From positions 7,452,452 through 7,516,451 of the forward strand of contig CM070721.1 in NCBI GenBank assembly GCA_036346275.1: a stretch of 64,000 bases of DNA, written 5' to 3'. The notes under the pieces were generated by a model that did not search any database, was not told the DNA's origin, and worked only from the letters and a program-made list of their open reading frames with translations. Shown piece after piece: positions 1 to 12,633 of the stretch; position 1 is the first letter of the stretch; every line of letters begins with the position of its first letter. Made by a program: the position numbers and the translations under genes. This DNA is from Otatea glauca. Taxonomy: Eukaryota > Streptophyta > Magnoliopsida > Poales > Poaceae.

Positions 1-3000
1 TGAGTAACAGAAAAAATAATAGAAAATCGGAAATGTAAACAGTGAGTTTTCACGTTTGCGCCGGACCGATTTATATTTGCGTCGGACCGATTCTTGTTAG
101 CACTTTTTAAAGGTCTCACCTTGCTCAAAAAATTATTTGATCTACATGAAAGTTGTAGCGAATTTAAAGACTCATCTTTTTCATGTTGACAAGTTTTTCA
201 TTTGAGCAACAGAAAAAATAATAGAAAATCTGGAATGTTAACAGTGAGTTTTCACGTTTGCGCCAGATCGATTTATATTTGCGCCGGACCGATTCTTTTT
301 AGCACTTTTTAGTGGTCTTCCCTTGCTCAAACAATTATTTGGTCTGCAAAAAAGTTGTAGAGAATTTCAAGATGTATCTTTTTCAATGTGACAAGTTTTT
401 CATTGGACCAGCATAAAAAATCATAGAAAATCAGGAATGTTGACCGTGAATTTTCACGTTTGCGCTGGACCGATTTAAATTTGCGCCGGACCCATTCTTG
501 TTAGCACTTGTTAAGCGTCTTCCCTTGTTAAAAAAATTATTTGGTCTACATGAAAGTTGTAGAGAATTGCAAGATGCATCTTTTTTACGTTGACAAGTTT
601 TTCATTTGAGCGACAGAAAAAAGCATGGAAAATCGGGAAGTAAATAGTTAGTTTTCACGTTTGCGCCATACCGATTTATATTTGCGGCAGACCGATTCTT
701 GTTAGCACTTTTTAAGCGTCTTCCCTTTGCTCAAAAAATTATTTAGTCTAAATGAAAGTTGTAGAGAAGTTCAAGATGCATCTTTTTCATGTTGACGAGT
801 TTTTCATTTGAGCAACAGAAAAAATAATAGAAAATCGGAAAGGTAAACAGTTAGTTTTCACGTTTGCGCCGGACCGATTTATATTTGCGCAGAATCAATT
901 CTTGTTAGCACTTTTTAAGGGTTTTCCCGTGCTCAAACAATTATTTGGTCTACATGAAACTTGTAGAGAATTTTAAGACTCATCTTTTTCATGTTGACAA
1001 GATTTTCATGTGAGTAACAGAAAAAATAATAGAAAGTCGGAAATGTAAAGAGTGAGTTTTCACGTTTGCGCCGGACCGATTTATATTTGCGTCGGACCGA
1101 TTCTTGTTAGCACTTTTTAAAGTTCTCACCTTGCTCAAAAAATTATTTGATCTACATGAAAGTTGTAGAGAATTTCAAGACTCATCTTTTTCATGTTGAC
1201 AAGTTTTTTATTTGAGCAACAGAAAAAATAATAGAAAATCTGGAATGTTAACAGTGAGTTTTCACGTTTGCGCCAGACCGATTTATATTTGCGCCGCACC
1301 GATTCTTTTTAGCACTTTTTAGTGGTCTTCCCTTGCTCAAACAATTATTTGGTCTGCAAAAAAGTTGTAGAGAATTTCAAAATGTATCTTTTTCATGTTG
1401 ACAAGTTTTCATTAGAGAAACAGAAAAAATCATAGAAAATCGGGAATGTTAACAGTGAGTTTTCACGTTTGCGCTGGACCGATTTAAATTTGCGTCGGAC
1501 CCATTCTTGTTAGCACTTGTTAAGGGTCTTCCCTTGCTCAAAAGATTATTTGGTCTACTTGGAAGTTGTAGAGAATTGCAAGATGCATCTTATTTACGTT
1601 GACAAGTTTTATTTTTTAGAAACAGAAAAAAGCATGGAAAATCGGGAAGTTAAACAGTTAGTTTTCACGTTTGCGCCAGACCGATTTATATTTGCGGCGG
1701 ACCGATTCTTGTTAGCACTTGTTAAGTGTGTTCCCTTGCTCAACAAATTATTTGGTCTAAATGAAAGTTGTAGAGAAGTTCAAGATGCATCTTTTTCATG
1801 TTGACAAGTTTTTCATTTGAGCAACAGAAAAAATAATAGAAAATTGGAAAGGTAAACAGTTAGTTTTCACGTTTGCGCCGGACCGTTTTATATTCGCGCA
1901 GGATCAATTCTTGTTAGCACTTTTTAAGGGTTTTCCTTTGCTGAAACAATTATTTGGTCTACATGAAACTTGTAGAGAATTTCAAGACTCATCTTTTTCA
2001 TGTTGACAAGATTTTCATGTGAGTAACAGAAAAAATAATAGAAAATCGGAAATGTAAACTGTGAGTTTTCACATTTGTGCCGGACCGATTTATATTTGCG
2101 TCGGACCGATTATTTTTAGCACTTTTTAAGGATCTTAACTTGCTCAAAAAATTATTTGGTCTACATGAAAGTTGTAGAGAATTTCAAGACTCATCTTTTC
2201 CATGTTGACAAGTTTTTCATTTGAGCAACAGAAAAAATAATGGAAAATCTGGAATGTTAACAGTGAGTTTTCACGTTTGCGCCAGACCGATTTATATTTG
2301 CGACCGGATCGATTCTTTTTAGTACTTTTTAGTGGTCTTTCCTTGCTCAAACAATTATTTGGTCTTCAAAAAAGTTGTAGAGAATTTCAAAATGTATCTT
2401 TTTCATGTTGACATGTTTTTCATTGGAGTAACAGAAAAAATCATAGAAAATCGGGAATGTTAACAGTGAGTTTTCACGTTTGCGCTGGACCGATTTAAAT
2501 TTGCGCCGGACCCATTCTTGTTAGCACTTGTTAAGGGTCTTCCCTTGCTCAAAAAATCATTTGGTCTAAATGAAAGTTGTAGAGAATTGCAAGATGCATC
2601 TTTTTTACGTTGACAAGTTTTTCATTTGAGCAACAGAAAAAAGCATGGAACATCGGGAAGGTTAACAGTGAGTTTTCACATTTGCGCCGGACCGATTTAA
2701 ATTTGCGTCGGACCGATTCTTGTTAGCTCTTTTTGAGGGTCTTCCCTTGCTTAAAAAATTATTTGGTCTGCATGAAAGTTGTAGAGAATTTGAAAACGCA
2801 TCTTTTTCATGTTGACAAATTTTTCATTTGAGCAACAGAAAAAATCATAGAAACTCGGGAATTTAAACAGTTAGTTTTCACGTTTACGCTGGACCGGTTT
2901 TGCAGCTGTCAGTAATTTACCTTTTTAAGGGTCTTCCCTTACTCGAAAAATTATTTGTTCTACATGAAAGTTGTAGAGAATTTCGAAGCAGAGCTTTTTG

Positions 3001-4629
3001 ATGTTGAGAAGTTTTTCTGTAGAACAACATATAAAATCATAAAAAATTGAGAAGATCCTACTTTGTTGAAAACAGCCTGTCTGCATTTGGTTGAAATTTT
3101 TTGGTCCGTTTTTGGTCCTTTCAAACCCCAACTCGTGATCTGAATAAATCTTAGCAACATCAATCGACATTATAATATCTTAACAAATCTTAGTCACATC
3201 CATCTGCATTACAATAACTTAACAAGGCATAACATTAAAACATACTAGAACACTCCCGAACCATCACTATCAATGTCGGACCGATTTAAATTTACGCCGG
3301 ACCGATTCTTGTTAGCACAGTTTAAGGGTTTACACTTACTCAAAAAATTATTTGGTCTATATAAAAGTTTTAGAGAATTTCAAGACTCATCTTTTTCATG
3401 TTGACAATTTTTTCATTTGCGCAACATAAAAAATCATACAAAATTGGGAAGTTAAACAGTTAGTTTTCACGTTTGAGCCGGACCGATTTATATTTGCGCC
3501 GGACCGATTCTTGTTAGCAATTTTTAAGGGTCTTCCCTTACTCAACAAATTATTTGGTCTACATGAAAGTTGTAGAGAATTGCAAGAAGCATCTTTTTTA
3601 CGTTGACAAGTTTTTCATTTGAGCAAGAGAAAAAAGCATGGAAAATCGGGAAGTTAAACAGTTAGTTTTCACGTTTGCGCCGGACCGATTTATATTTGCG
3701 GCGGACCGATTCTTGTTAGCACTTTTTAAGTGTCTTCCCTTGCTCAACAAATTATTTGGTCTAAATAAAAGTTGTAGAGAAGTTCAAGATGCATCTTTTT
3801 CATGTTGACAAGTTTTTATTTGAGCAACAGAACAAATAATAGAAAATCTGGAATGTTAACAGTGAGTTTTCACGTTTGTGCCAGATCGATTTATATTTGC
3901 GTCGGACCGATTCTTTTTAGCACTTTTTAGTGGTCTTCCCTTGCTCAAACAATTATTTGGTCTGCAAAAAAGTTGTAGAGAATTTCAAGATGTATCTTTT
4001 TCATGTTGACAAGTTTTTCATTAGAGCAACAGAAAAAATCATAGAAAATCGGGAATGTTAACAGTGAGTTTTCACGTTTGCGCTGGACCGATTTAAATTT
4101 GCGCCGGACCCATTCTTGTTAGCACTTGTTAAGGGTCTTCCCTTACTCAACAAATTATTTGATCTACATGAAAGTTGTATAGAATTTCAAGACACATCTT
4201 TTTAATGTTGACAAGTTTTTAATTTGAGAAACAGAAAAAATCATAGAAAATCGAGAAGTTAAACAGTTAGTTTTCACGTTTGAGCCGGATCGATTTATAT
4301 TTGCGCTGGACCGATTCTTGTTAGCACTTTTTAAGGGTCTTCCCGTGCTTAACAAGTTATTTGGTCAACATTAAAGTTGTAGAGAAGTTCAAGACGCATC
4401 TTTTTCATGTTGACAAGTCTTTCATTGGAACAACAGAAAAAAATTATAGAAAATCGAGAAGGTAAACAGTTAGTTTTCACGTTTGGGCCGGACCGATTTA
4501 TATTTGCGCAGGATCAATTCTTGTTAGCAATTTTTTAGGGTTTTTTCGTGCTCAAACAATCATTTGATCTACATGAAACTTGTAGAGAATTTCAAGACTC
4601 ATCTTTTTCATGTTGACAAGATTTTCATG
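1..4629. repeat. Higher-order repeat copy 1 (~4.63 kb)
   Basis: This is a block of ~22 diverged monomers plus the edge segment at 2,901-3,278. It aligns nearly base for base with 4,630-9,219. The register is shown by the spelling GTGAGTAACAG at the unit start and by shared rare variants such as GGACCAGCATAAAAAATC (near 404 and 5,031). The window happens to open close to the unit start. Confidence 0.85.
2901..3278. repeat. Captured array-edge segment, copy 1
   Basis: A 378-bp stretch that is mostly not standard monomer. It begins at TGCAGCTGTCAGTAATTT, passes through a strongly diverged monomer-like part (about 2,930-3,060), then through unrelated sequence (TTAGCAACATCAATCGACAT and CCGAACCATCACTATCAATG), and returns abruptly to satellite after GTCG at 3,275-3,278. 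The same piece is the true border of the array at 14,518-14,892. Confidence 0.88.
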
Positions 4630-7600
4630 TGAGTAACAGAAAAATAATAGAAAATCGGAAATGTAAAGAGTGAGTTTTCACGTTTGCGCGGACCGATTTA
4701 TATTTGCGTCGGACCGATTCTTGTTAGCACTTTTTAAAGGTCTCACCTTGCTCAAAAAATTATTTGATCTACATGAAAGTTGTAGCGAATTTAAAGACTC
4801 ATCTTTTTCATGTTGACAAGTTTTTCATTTGAGCAACAGAAAAAATAATAGAAAATCTGGAATGTTAACAGTGAGTTTTCACGTTTGCGCCAGATCGATT
4901 TATATTTGCGCCGGACCGATTCTTTTTAGCACTTTTAATGGTCTTCTCTTGCTCAAACAATTATTTGGTCTGCAAAAAAGTTGTAGAGAATTTCAAGATG
5001 TATCTTTTTCAATGTGACAAGTTTTTCATTGGACCAGCATAAAAAATCATAGAAAATCAGGAATGTTGACCGTGAATTTTCACGTTTGCGCTGGACCGAT
5101 TTAAATTTGCGCCGGACCCATTCTTGTTAGCACTTGTTAAGCGTCTTCCCTTGTTAAAAAAATTATTTGGTCTACATGAAAGTTGTAGAGAATTGCAAGA
5201 TGCATCTTTTTTACGTTGACAAGTTTTTCATTTGAGCGACAGAAAAAAGCATGGAAAATCGGCAAGTAAATAGTTAGTTTTCACGTTTGCGCCATACCGA
5301 TTTATATTTGCGGCAGACCGATTCTTGTTAGCACTTTTTAAGCGTCTTCCCTTTGCTCAAAAAATTATTTAGTCTAAATGAAAGTTGTAGAGAAGTTCAA
5401 GATGCATCTTTTTCATGTTGACGAGTTTTTCATTTGAGCAACAGAAAAAATAATAGAAAATCGGAAAGGTAAACAGTTAGTTTTCACGTTTGCGCCGGAC
5501 CGATTTATATTTGCGCAGAATCAATTCTTGTTAGCACTTTTTAAGGGTTTTCCCGTGCTCAAACAATTATTTGGTCTACATGAAACTTGTAGAGAATTTT
5601 AAGACTCATCTTTTTCATGTTGACAAAATTTTCATGTGAGTAACAGAAAAAATAATAGAAAGTCGGAAATGTAAAGAGTGAGTTTTCACGTTTGCGCCGG
5701 ACCGATTTATATTTGCGTCGGACCGATTCTTGTTAGCACTTTTTAAGGTTCTCACCTTGCTCAAAAAATTATTTGATCTACATGAAAGTTGTAGAGAATT
5801 TCAAGACTCATCTTTTTCATGTTGACAAGTTTTTTATTTGAGCAACAGAAAAAATAATAGAAAATCTGGAATGTTAACAGTGAGTTTTCACGTTTGCGCC
5901 AGACCGATTTATATTTGCGCCGCACCGATTCTTTTTAGCACTTTTTAGTGGTCTTCCCTTGCTCAAACAATTATTTGGTCTGCAAAAAAGTTGTAGAGAA
6001 TTTCAAAATGTATCTTTTTCATGTTGACAAGTTTTCATTAGAGCAACAGAAAAAATCATAGAAAATCGGGAATGTTAACAGTGAGTTTTCACGTTTGCGC
6101 TGGACCGATTTAAATTTGCGCCGGACCCATTCTTGTTAGCACTTGTTAAGGGTCTTCCCTTGCTCAAAAGATTATTTGGTCTACTTGAAAGTTGTAGAGA
6201 ATTGCAAGATGCATCTTATTTACGTTGACAAGTTTTATTTTTTAGAAACAGAAAAAAGCATGGAAAATCGGGAAGTTAAACAGTTAGTTTTCACGTTTGC
6301 GCCAGACCGATTTATATTTGCGGCGGACCGATTCTTGTTAGCACTTGTTAAGTGTGTTCCCTTGCTCAACAAATTATTTGGTCTAAATGAAAGTTGTAGA
6401 GAAGTTCAAGATGCATCTTTTTCATGTTGACAAGTTTTTCATTTGAGTAACAGAAAAAATAATAGAAAATCGGAAAGGTAAACAGTTAGTTTTCACGTTT
6501 GCGCCGGACCGATTTATATTTGCGCAGGATCAATTTTTGTTAGCACTTTTTAAGGGTTTTCCCTTGCTGAAACAATTATTTGGTCTACATGAAACTTGTA
6601 GAGAATTTCAAGACTCATCTTTTTCATGATTACAAGATTTTCATGTGAGTAACAGAAAAAATAATAGAAAATCTGGAATGTAAACTGTGAGTTTTCACAT
6701 TTGTGCCGGACCGATTTATATTTGCGTCGGACCGATTATTTTTAGCACTTTTTAAGGATCTTAACTTGCTCAAAAAATTATTTGGTCTACATGAAAGTTG
6801 TAGAGAATTTCAAGACTCATCTTTTCCATGTTGACAAGTTTTTCATTTGAGCAACAGAAAAAATAATGGAAAATCTGGAATGTTAACAGTGAGTTTTCAC
6901 GTTTGCGCCAGACCGATTTATATTTGCGCCGGATCGATTCTTTTTAGCACTTTTTAGTGGTCTTTCCTTGCTCAAACAATTATTTGGTCTTCAAAAAAGT
7001 GGTAGAGAATTTCAAAATGTATCTTTTTCATGTTGACAAGTTTTTCATTGGAGTAACAGAAAAAATCATAGAAAATCGGGAATGTTAACAGTGAGTTTTC
7101 ACGTTTGCGCTGGACCGATTTAAATTTGCGCCGGACCCATTCTTGTTAGCACTTGTTAAGGGTCTTCCCATGCTCAAAAAATCATTTGGTCTAAATGAAA
7201 GTTGTAGAGAATTGCAAGATGCATCTTTTTTACGTTGACAAGTTTTTCATTTGAGCAACAGAAAAAAGCATGGAACATCGGGAAGGTTAACAGTGAGTTT
7301 TCACATTTGCGCCGGACCGATTTAAATTTGCGTCGGACCGATTCTTGTTAGCTCTTTTTGAGGGTCTTCCCTTGCTTAAAAAATTATTTGGTCTGCATGA
7401 AAGTTGTAGAGAATTTGAAAACGCAACAGAAAAAATCATAGAAAATCAGGAATTTAAACAGTTAGTTTTCACGTTTGCGCTGGACCGGTTTTGCAGCTGT
7501 CAGTAATTTACCTTTTTAAGGGTCTTCCCTTACTCGAAAAATTATTTGTTCTACATGAAAGTTGTAGAGAATTTCGAAGTAGAGCTTTTTGATGTTGAGA

Positions 7601-9219
7601 GGTTTTTCTGTAGAACAACATATAAAATCATAAAAAATTGAGAAGATCCTACTTTGTTGAAAACAGCCTGTCTGCATTTCGTTGAAATTTTTTGGTCCGT
7701 TTTTGGTCCTTTCAAACCCCAACTCGTGATCTGAATAAATCTTAGCAACATCAATCGACATTATAATATCTTAACAAATCTTAGTAACATCCATCTGCAT
7801 TACAATAACTTAACAAGGCTTAACATTAAAACATACTAGAACACTCCTGAACCATCACTATCAATGTCGGACCGATTTAAATTTACGCCGGACCGATTCT
7901 TGTTAGCACTGTTTAAGGGTCTACACTTACTCAAAAAATTATTTGGTCTATATAAAAGTTTTAGAGAATTTCAAGACTCATCTTTTTCATGTTGACAATT
8001 TTTCATTTGAGCAACATAAAAAATCATACAAAATTGGGAAGTTAAACAGTTAGTTTTCACGTTTGAGCCGGACCGATTTATATTTGCGCCGGACCGATTC
8101 TTGTTAGCAATTTTTAAGGGTCTTCCCTTACTCAACAAATTATTTGGTCTACATGAAAGTTGTAGAGAATTGCAAGAAGCATCTTTTTTACGTTGACAAG
8201 TTTTTCATTTGAGCAAGAGAAAAAAGCATGGAAAATCGGGAAGTTAAACAGTTAGTTTTCACGTTTGCGCCGGACCGATTTATATTTGCGGCGGACCGAT
8301 TCTTGTTAGCACTTTTTAAGTGTCTTCCCTTGCTCAACAAATTATTTGGTCTAAATAAAAGTTGTAGAGAAGTTCAAGATGCATCTTTTTCATGTTGACA
8401 AGTTTTTATTTGAGCAACAGAACAAATAATAGAAAATCTGGAATGTTAACAGTGAGTTTTCACGTTTGTGCCAGATCGATTTATATTTGCGTCGGACCGA
8501 TTCTTTTTAGCACTTTTTAGTGGTCTTCCCTTGCTCAAACAATTATTTGGTCTGCAAAAAAGTTGTAGAGAATTTCAAGATGTATCTTTTTCATGTTGAC
8601 AAGTTTTTCATTAGAGCAACAGAAAAAATCATAGAAAATCGGGAATGTTAACAGTGAGTTTTCACGCTTATACTGGACCGATTTAAATTTGCGCCGGACC
8701 CATTCTTGTTAGCACTTGTTAAGGGTCTTCCCTTACTCAACAAATTATTTGATCTACATGAAAGTTGTATAGAATTTCAATACACATCTTTTTAATGTTG
8801 ACAAGTTTTTAATTTGAGAAACAGAAAAAATCATAGAAAATCGAGAAGTTAAACAGTTAGTTTTCACGTTTGAGCCGGATCGATTTATATTTGCGCTGGA
8901 CCGATTCTTGTTAGCACTTTTTAAGGGTCTTCCCGTGCTCAACAAGTTATTTAGTCAACATTAAAGTTGTAGAGAAGTTCAAGACGCATCTTTTTCATGT
9001 TGACAAGTCTTTCATTGGAACAACAGAAAAAAATTATAGAAAATCGAGAAGGTAAACAGTTAGTTTTCACGTTTGGGCCGGACCGATTTATATTTGCGCA
9101 GGATCAATTCTTGTTAGCAATTTTTAGGGTTTTTTCGTGCTCAAACAATTATTTGATCTACATGAAACTTGTAGAGAATTTCAAGACTCATCTTTTTCAT
9201 GTTGACAAGATTTTCATGT
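4630..9219. repeat. Higher-order repeat copy 2 (~4.59 kb)
   Basis: Near-identical copy of 1-4,629. It is shorter mainly because of a ~37-bp loss near 7,422, where the text goes straight from AAAACGCA to ACAGAAAAAATC; copy 1 has the intervening tail of the monomer at about 2,803-2,840. Long shared stretches with scattered single differences point to recent tandem duplication. Confidence 0.85.
7492..7869. repeat. Captured array-edge segment, copy 2
   Basis: Same 378-bp segment as at 2,901-3,278 with only a few substitutions. It rejoins satellite at exactly the same base after GTCG. Confidence 0.88.
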
Positions 9220-12200
9220 GAGTAACAGAAAAAATAATAGAAAATCGGAAATGTAAACAGTGAGTTTTCACGTTTGCGCCGGACCGATTTATATTTGCGT
9301 CGGACCGATTCTTGTTAGCACTTTTTAAAGGTCTCACCTTGCTCAAAAAATTATTTGATCTACATGAAAGTTGTAGCGAATTTCAAGACTCATCTTTTTC
9401 ATGTTGACAAGTTTTTCATTTGAGCAACAGAAAAAATAATAGAAAATCTGAAATGTTAACAGTGAGTTTTCACGTTTGCGCCAGATCGATTTATATTTGC
9501 GCCGGACCGATTCTTTTTAGCACTTTTTAGTGGTCTTCCCTTGCTCAAACAATTATTTGGTCTGCAAAAAAGTTGTAGAGAATTTCAAGATGTATCTTTT
9601 TCATGTTGACAAATTTTTCATTGGACCAGCATAAAAAATCATAGAAAATCAGGAATGTTGACCGTGAGTTTTCACGTTTGCGCTGGACCGATTTAAATTT
9701 GCGCCGGACCCATTCTTGTTAGCACTTGTTAAGCGTCTTCCCTTGCTCAAAAAATTATTTGGTCTACACGAAAGTTGTAGAGAATTGTAAGATGCATCTT
9801 TTTTACGTTGACAAGTTTTTCATGTGAGCGACAGAAAAAAGCATGGAAAATCGGGAAGTAAATAGTTAGTTTTCACGTTTGCGCCATACCGATTTATATT
9901 TGCGGCAGACCGATTCTTGTTAGCACTTTTTAAGCGTCTTCCCTTTGCTCAAAAAATTATTTAGTCTAAATGAAAGTTGTAGAGAAGTTCAAGATGCATC
10001 TTTTTCATGTTGACAAGTTTTTCATTTGAGCAACAGAAAAAATAATAGAAAATCGGAAAGGTAAACAGTTAGTTTTCACGTTTGCGCCGGACCGATTTAT
10101 ATTTGCGCAGGATCAATTCTTGTTAGCACTTTTTAAGGGTTTTCCCGTGCTCAAACAATTATTTGGTCTAAATGAAACTTGTAGAGAATTTTAAGACTCA
10201 TCTTTTTCATGTTGACAAGATTTTCATGTGAGTTACAGAAAAAATAATAGAAAGTCGGAAATGTAAAGAGTGAGTTTTCACGTTTGCGCCGGAACGATTT
10301 ATATTTGCGTCGGACCGATTCTTGTTAGCACTTTTTAAAGTTCTCACCTTGCTCAAAAAATTATTTGATCTACATGAAAGTTGTAGAGAATTTCAAGACT
10401 CATCTTTTTCATGTTGACAAGTTTTTCATTGGAGCAACAGAAAAAATCATATAAAATCGGGAATATTGACAGTGAGTTTTCACGTTTGCGCTGGACCGAT
10501 TTAAATTTGCGTCGGAGCCATTCTTGTTTGCACTTGTTAAGGGTCTTCCCTTGCTCAAAAAATTATTTGGTCTACATAAAAGTTGTAGAAAATTGCAAGA
10601 CGCATCTGTTTCATGTTGAAAAGTTTTTCATTTGAGTAACAGAAAAAATCATAGAAAATCGGGAAGGTTAACAGTGAGTTTTCACATTTGCGCTGGACCG
10701 ATTTAAATTTGCGTCGGACCGATTCTTGTTAGCACTTTGTGAGGGTCTTCCCTTACTTAAAAAATTATTTGGTCTGTATGAAAGTTGTAGAGAATTTGAA
10801 AACGTATCTTTTTCATGTTGACAAATTTTTCATTTGAGCAACAGAAAAAATCATAGAAAATCGGGAATTTAAACAGTTATTTTTCACGTTTGCGCCGGAC
10901 CGGCTTTGCAGCTGTCAGTAATTTACCTTTTTAAGGGTCTTCCCGTACTCGAAAAATTATTTGTTCTACATGAAAGTTGTAGAGAATTTCGAAGCACAGC
11001 TTTTTGATGTTGAGAAGTTTTTCTGTAGAACAACATATAAAATCATAAAAATTGAGAAGATCCTACTGTGTTGAAAACAGCCTGTCTGCATTTGGTTGAA
11101 ATTTTTTGATCCGTTTTTGGTCCTTTCTAACTCCAACTCGTGATCTGAATAAGTCTTAGTAACATCAATCGACATTATAATATCTTAATAAGTCTTAGTA
11201 ACATCCATCTGCATTACAATAACTTAACAAGGCTTAACATTAAAACATACTAGAATACTCCCGAACCATCACTATCAATGTCGGACCGATTTAAATTTGC
11301 GCCGGACCGATTCTTGTTAGCACTGTTTAAGGGTCTACACTTACTCAAAAAATTATTTGGTCTATATAAAAGTTGTAGAGAACTACAAGACTCATCTTTT
11401 TCATGTTGACAAGTTTTTCATTTGAGCAACATAAAAAATCATACAAAATCGGGAAGTTAAACAGTTAGTTTTCACGTTTGAGCCGGACCGATTTATATTT
11501 GCGCCGGACCGATTCTTGTTAGCACTTTTTAAGGGTCTTCACTTGCTCAACAAATTATTTGGTCTACATGAAAGTTGTAGAGAATTGCAAGAAGCATCTT
11601 TTTTACGTTGACAAGTTTTTCATTTGAGCAAGAGAAAAAAGCATGGAAAATCGGGAAGTTAAACAGTTAGTTTTCACGTTTGCGCCGGACCGATTTATAT
11701 TTGCGGCCGACCGATTTTTGTTAGCACTTTTTAAGTGTCTTCTCTTGCTCAACAAATTATTTGGTCTAAATGAAAGTTGTAGAGAAGTTCAAGATGCATC
11801 TTTTTCATGTTGACAAGTTTTTCATTTGAGCAACAGAAAAAATAATAGAAAATCTGGAATGTTAACAGTGAGTTTTCACGTTTGCGCCAGATCGATTTAT
11901 ATTTGCGCCGGACCGATTCTTTTTAGCACTTTTTAGTGGTCTTCCCTTGCTCAAACAATTATTTGGTCTGCAAAAAAGTTGTAGAGAATTTCAAGATGTA
12001 TCTTTTTCATGTTGACAAGTTTTTAATTGGAGCAACAGAAAAAATCATAGAAAATCGGGAATGTTAACAGTGAGTTTTCACGTTTGCGCTGGACCGATTT
12101 AAATTTGGCCGGACCCATTCTTGTTAGCACTTGTTAAGGGTCTTCCCATGCTCAACAAATTATTTGATTTACATGAAAGTTGTAGAGAATTTCAAGACAC

Positions 12201-12633
12201 ATCTTTTTAATGTTGACAAGTTTTTAATTTGAGGAACAGAAAAAATCATAGAAAATCGAGAAGTTAAACCGTTAGTTTTGACGTTTGAGCCGGATCGATT
12301 TATATTTGCGTTGGACCGATTCTTGTTTGCACTTTTTAAGGGTCTTCCCTTGCTCAACAAGTTATTTGGTCGACATGAAAGTTGTAAAGAAGTTCAAGAC
12401 GCATATTTTCATATTGACAAGTTTTTCATTGGAACAACAGAAAAAATCATAGAAAATCGAGAAGGTAAACAGTTAGTTTTCACATTTACGCCGGACCGAT
12501 TTATATTTGCGCAAGATCAATTCTTGTTAGCACTTTTAAGGGTTTTCCCGTGCTCAAACAATTATTTAGTCTACATAAAACTTGTAGAGAATTTCAAGAC
12601 TCATCTTTTTCATGTTGACAAGATTTTCATGTG
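9220..12633. repeat. Higher-order repeat copy 3, internally deleted (~3.41 kb)
   Basis: Starts with the same unit-start monomer (GTGAGTAACAG) and contains its own edge segment at 10,907-11,283. The distance from unit start to edge segment is 1,687 bp here against ~2,862 bp in copy 2, so about six monomers are missing on that side, close to 10,420. The right side (edge segment to next unit start, ~1,727 bp) matches copy 2. Confidence 0.8.
10907..11283. repeat. Captured array-edge segment, copy 3
   Basis: Same segment, 377 bp, again rejoining satellite right after GTCG. It is somewhat closer in sequence to the terminal copy, for example ATCCTACTGTGTTGAAAAC where copies 1 and 2 have ATCCTACTTTGTTGAAAAC. 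Confidence 0.87.

Noticed and set aside
1517..1804. Open frames of 60-120 codons throughout the satellite (also 6,143, 9,000, 12,278 and others)
   Set aside because: They recur once per repeat unit in both strands, follow the monomer period, and show no protein features.
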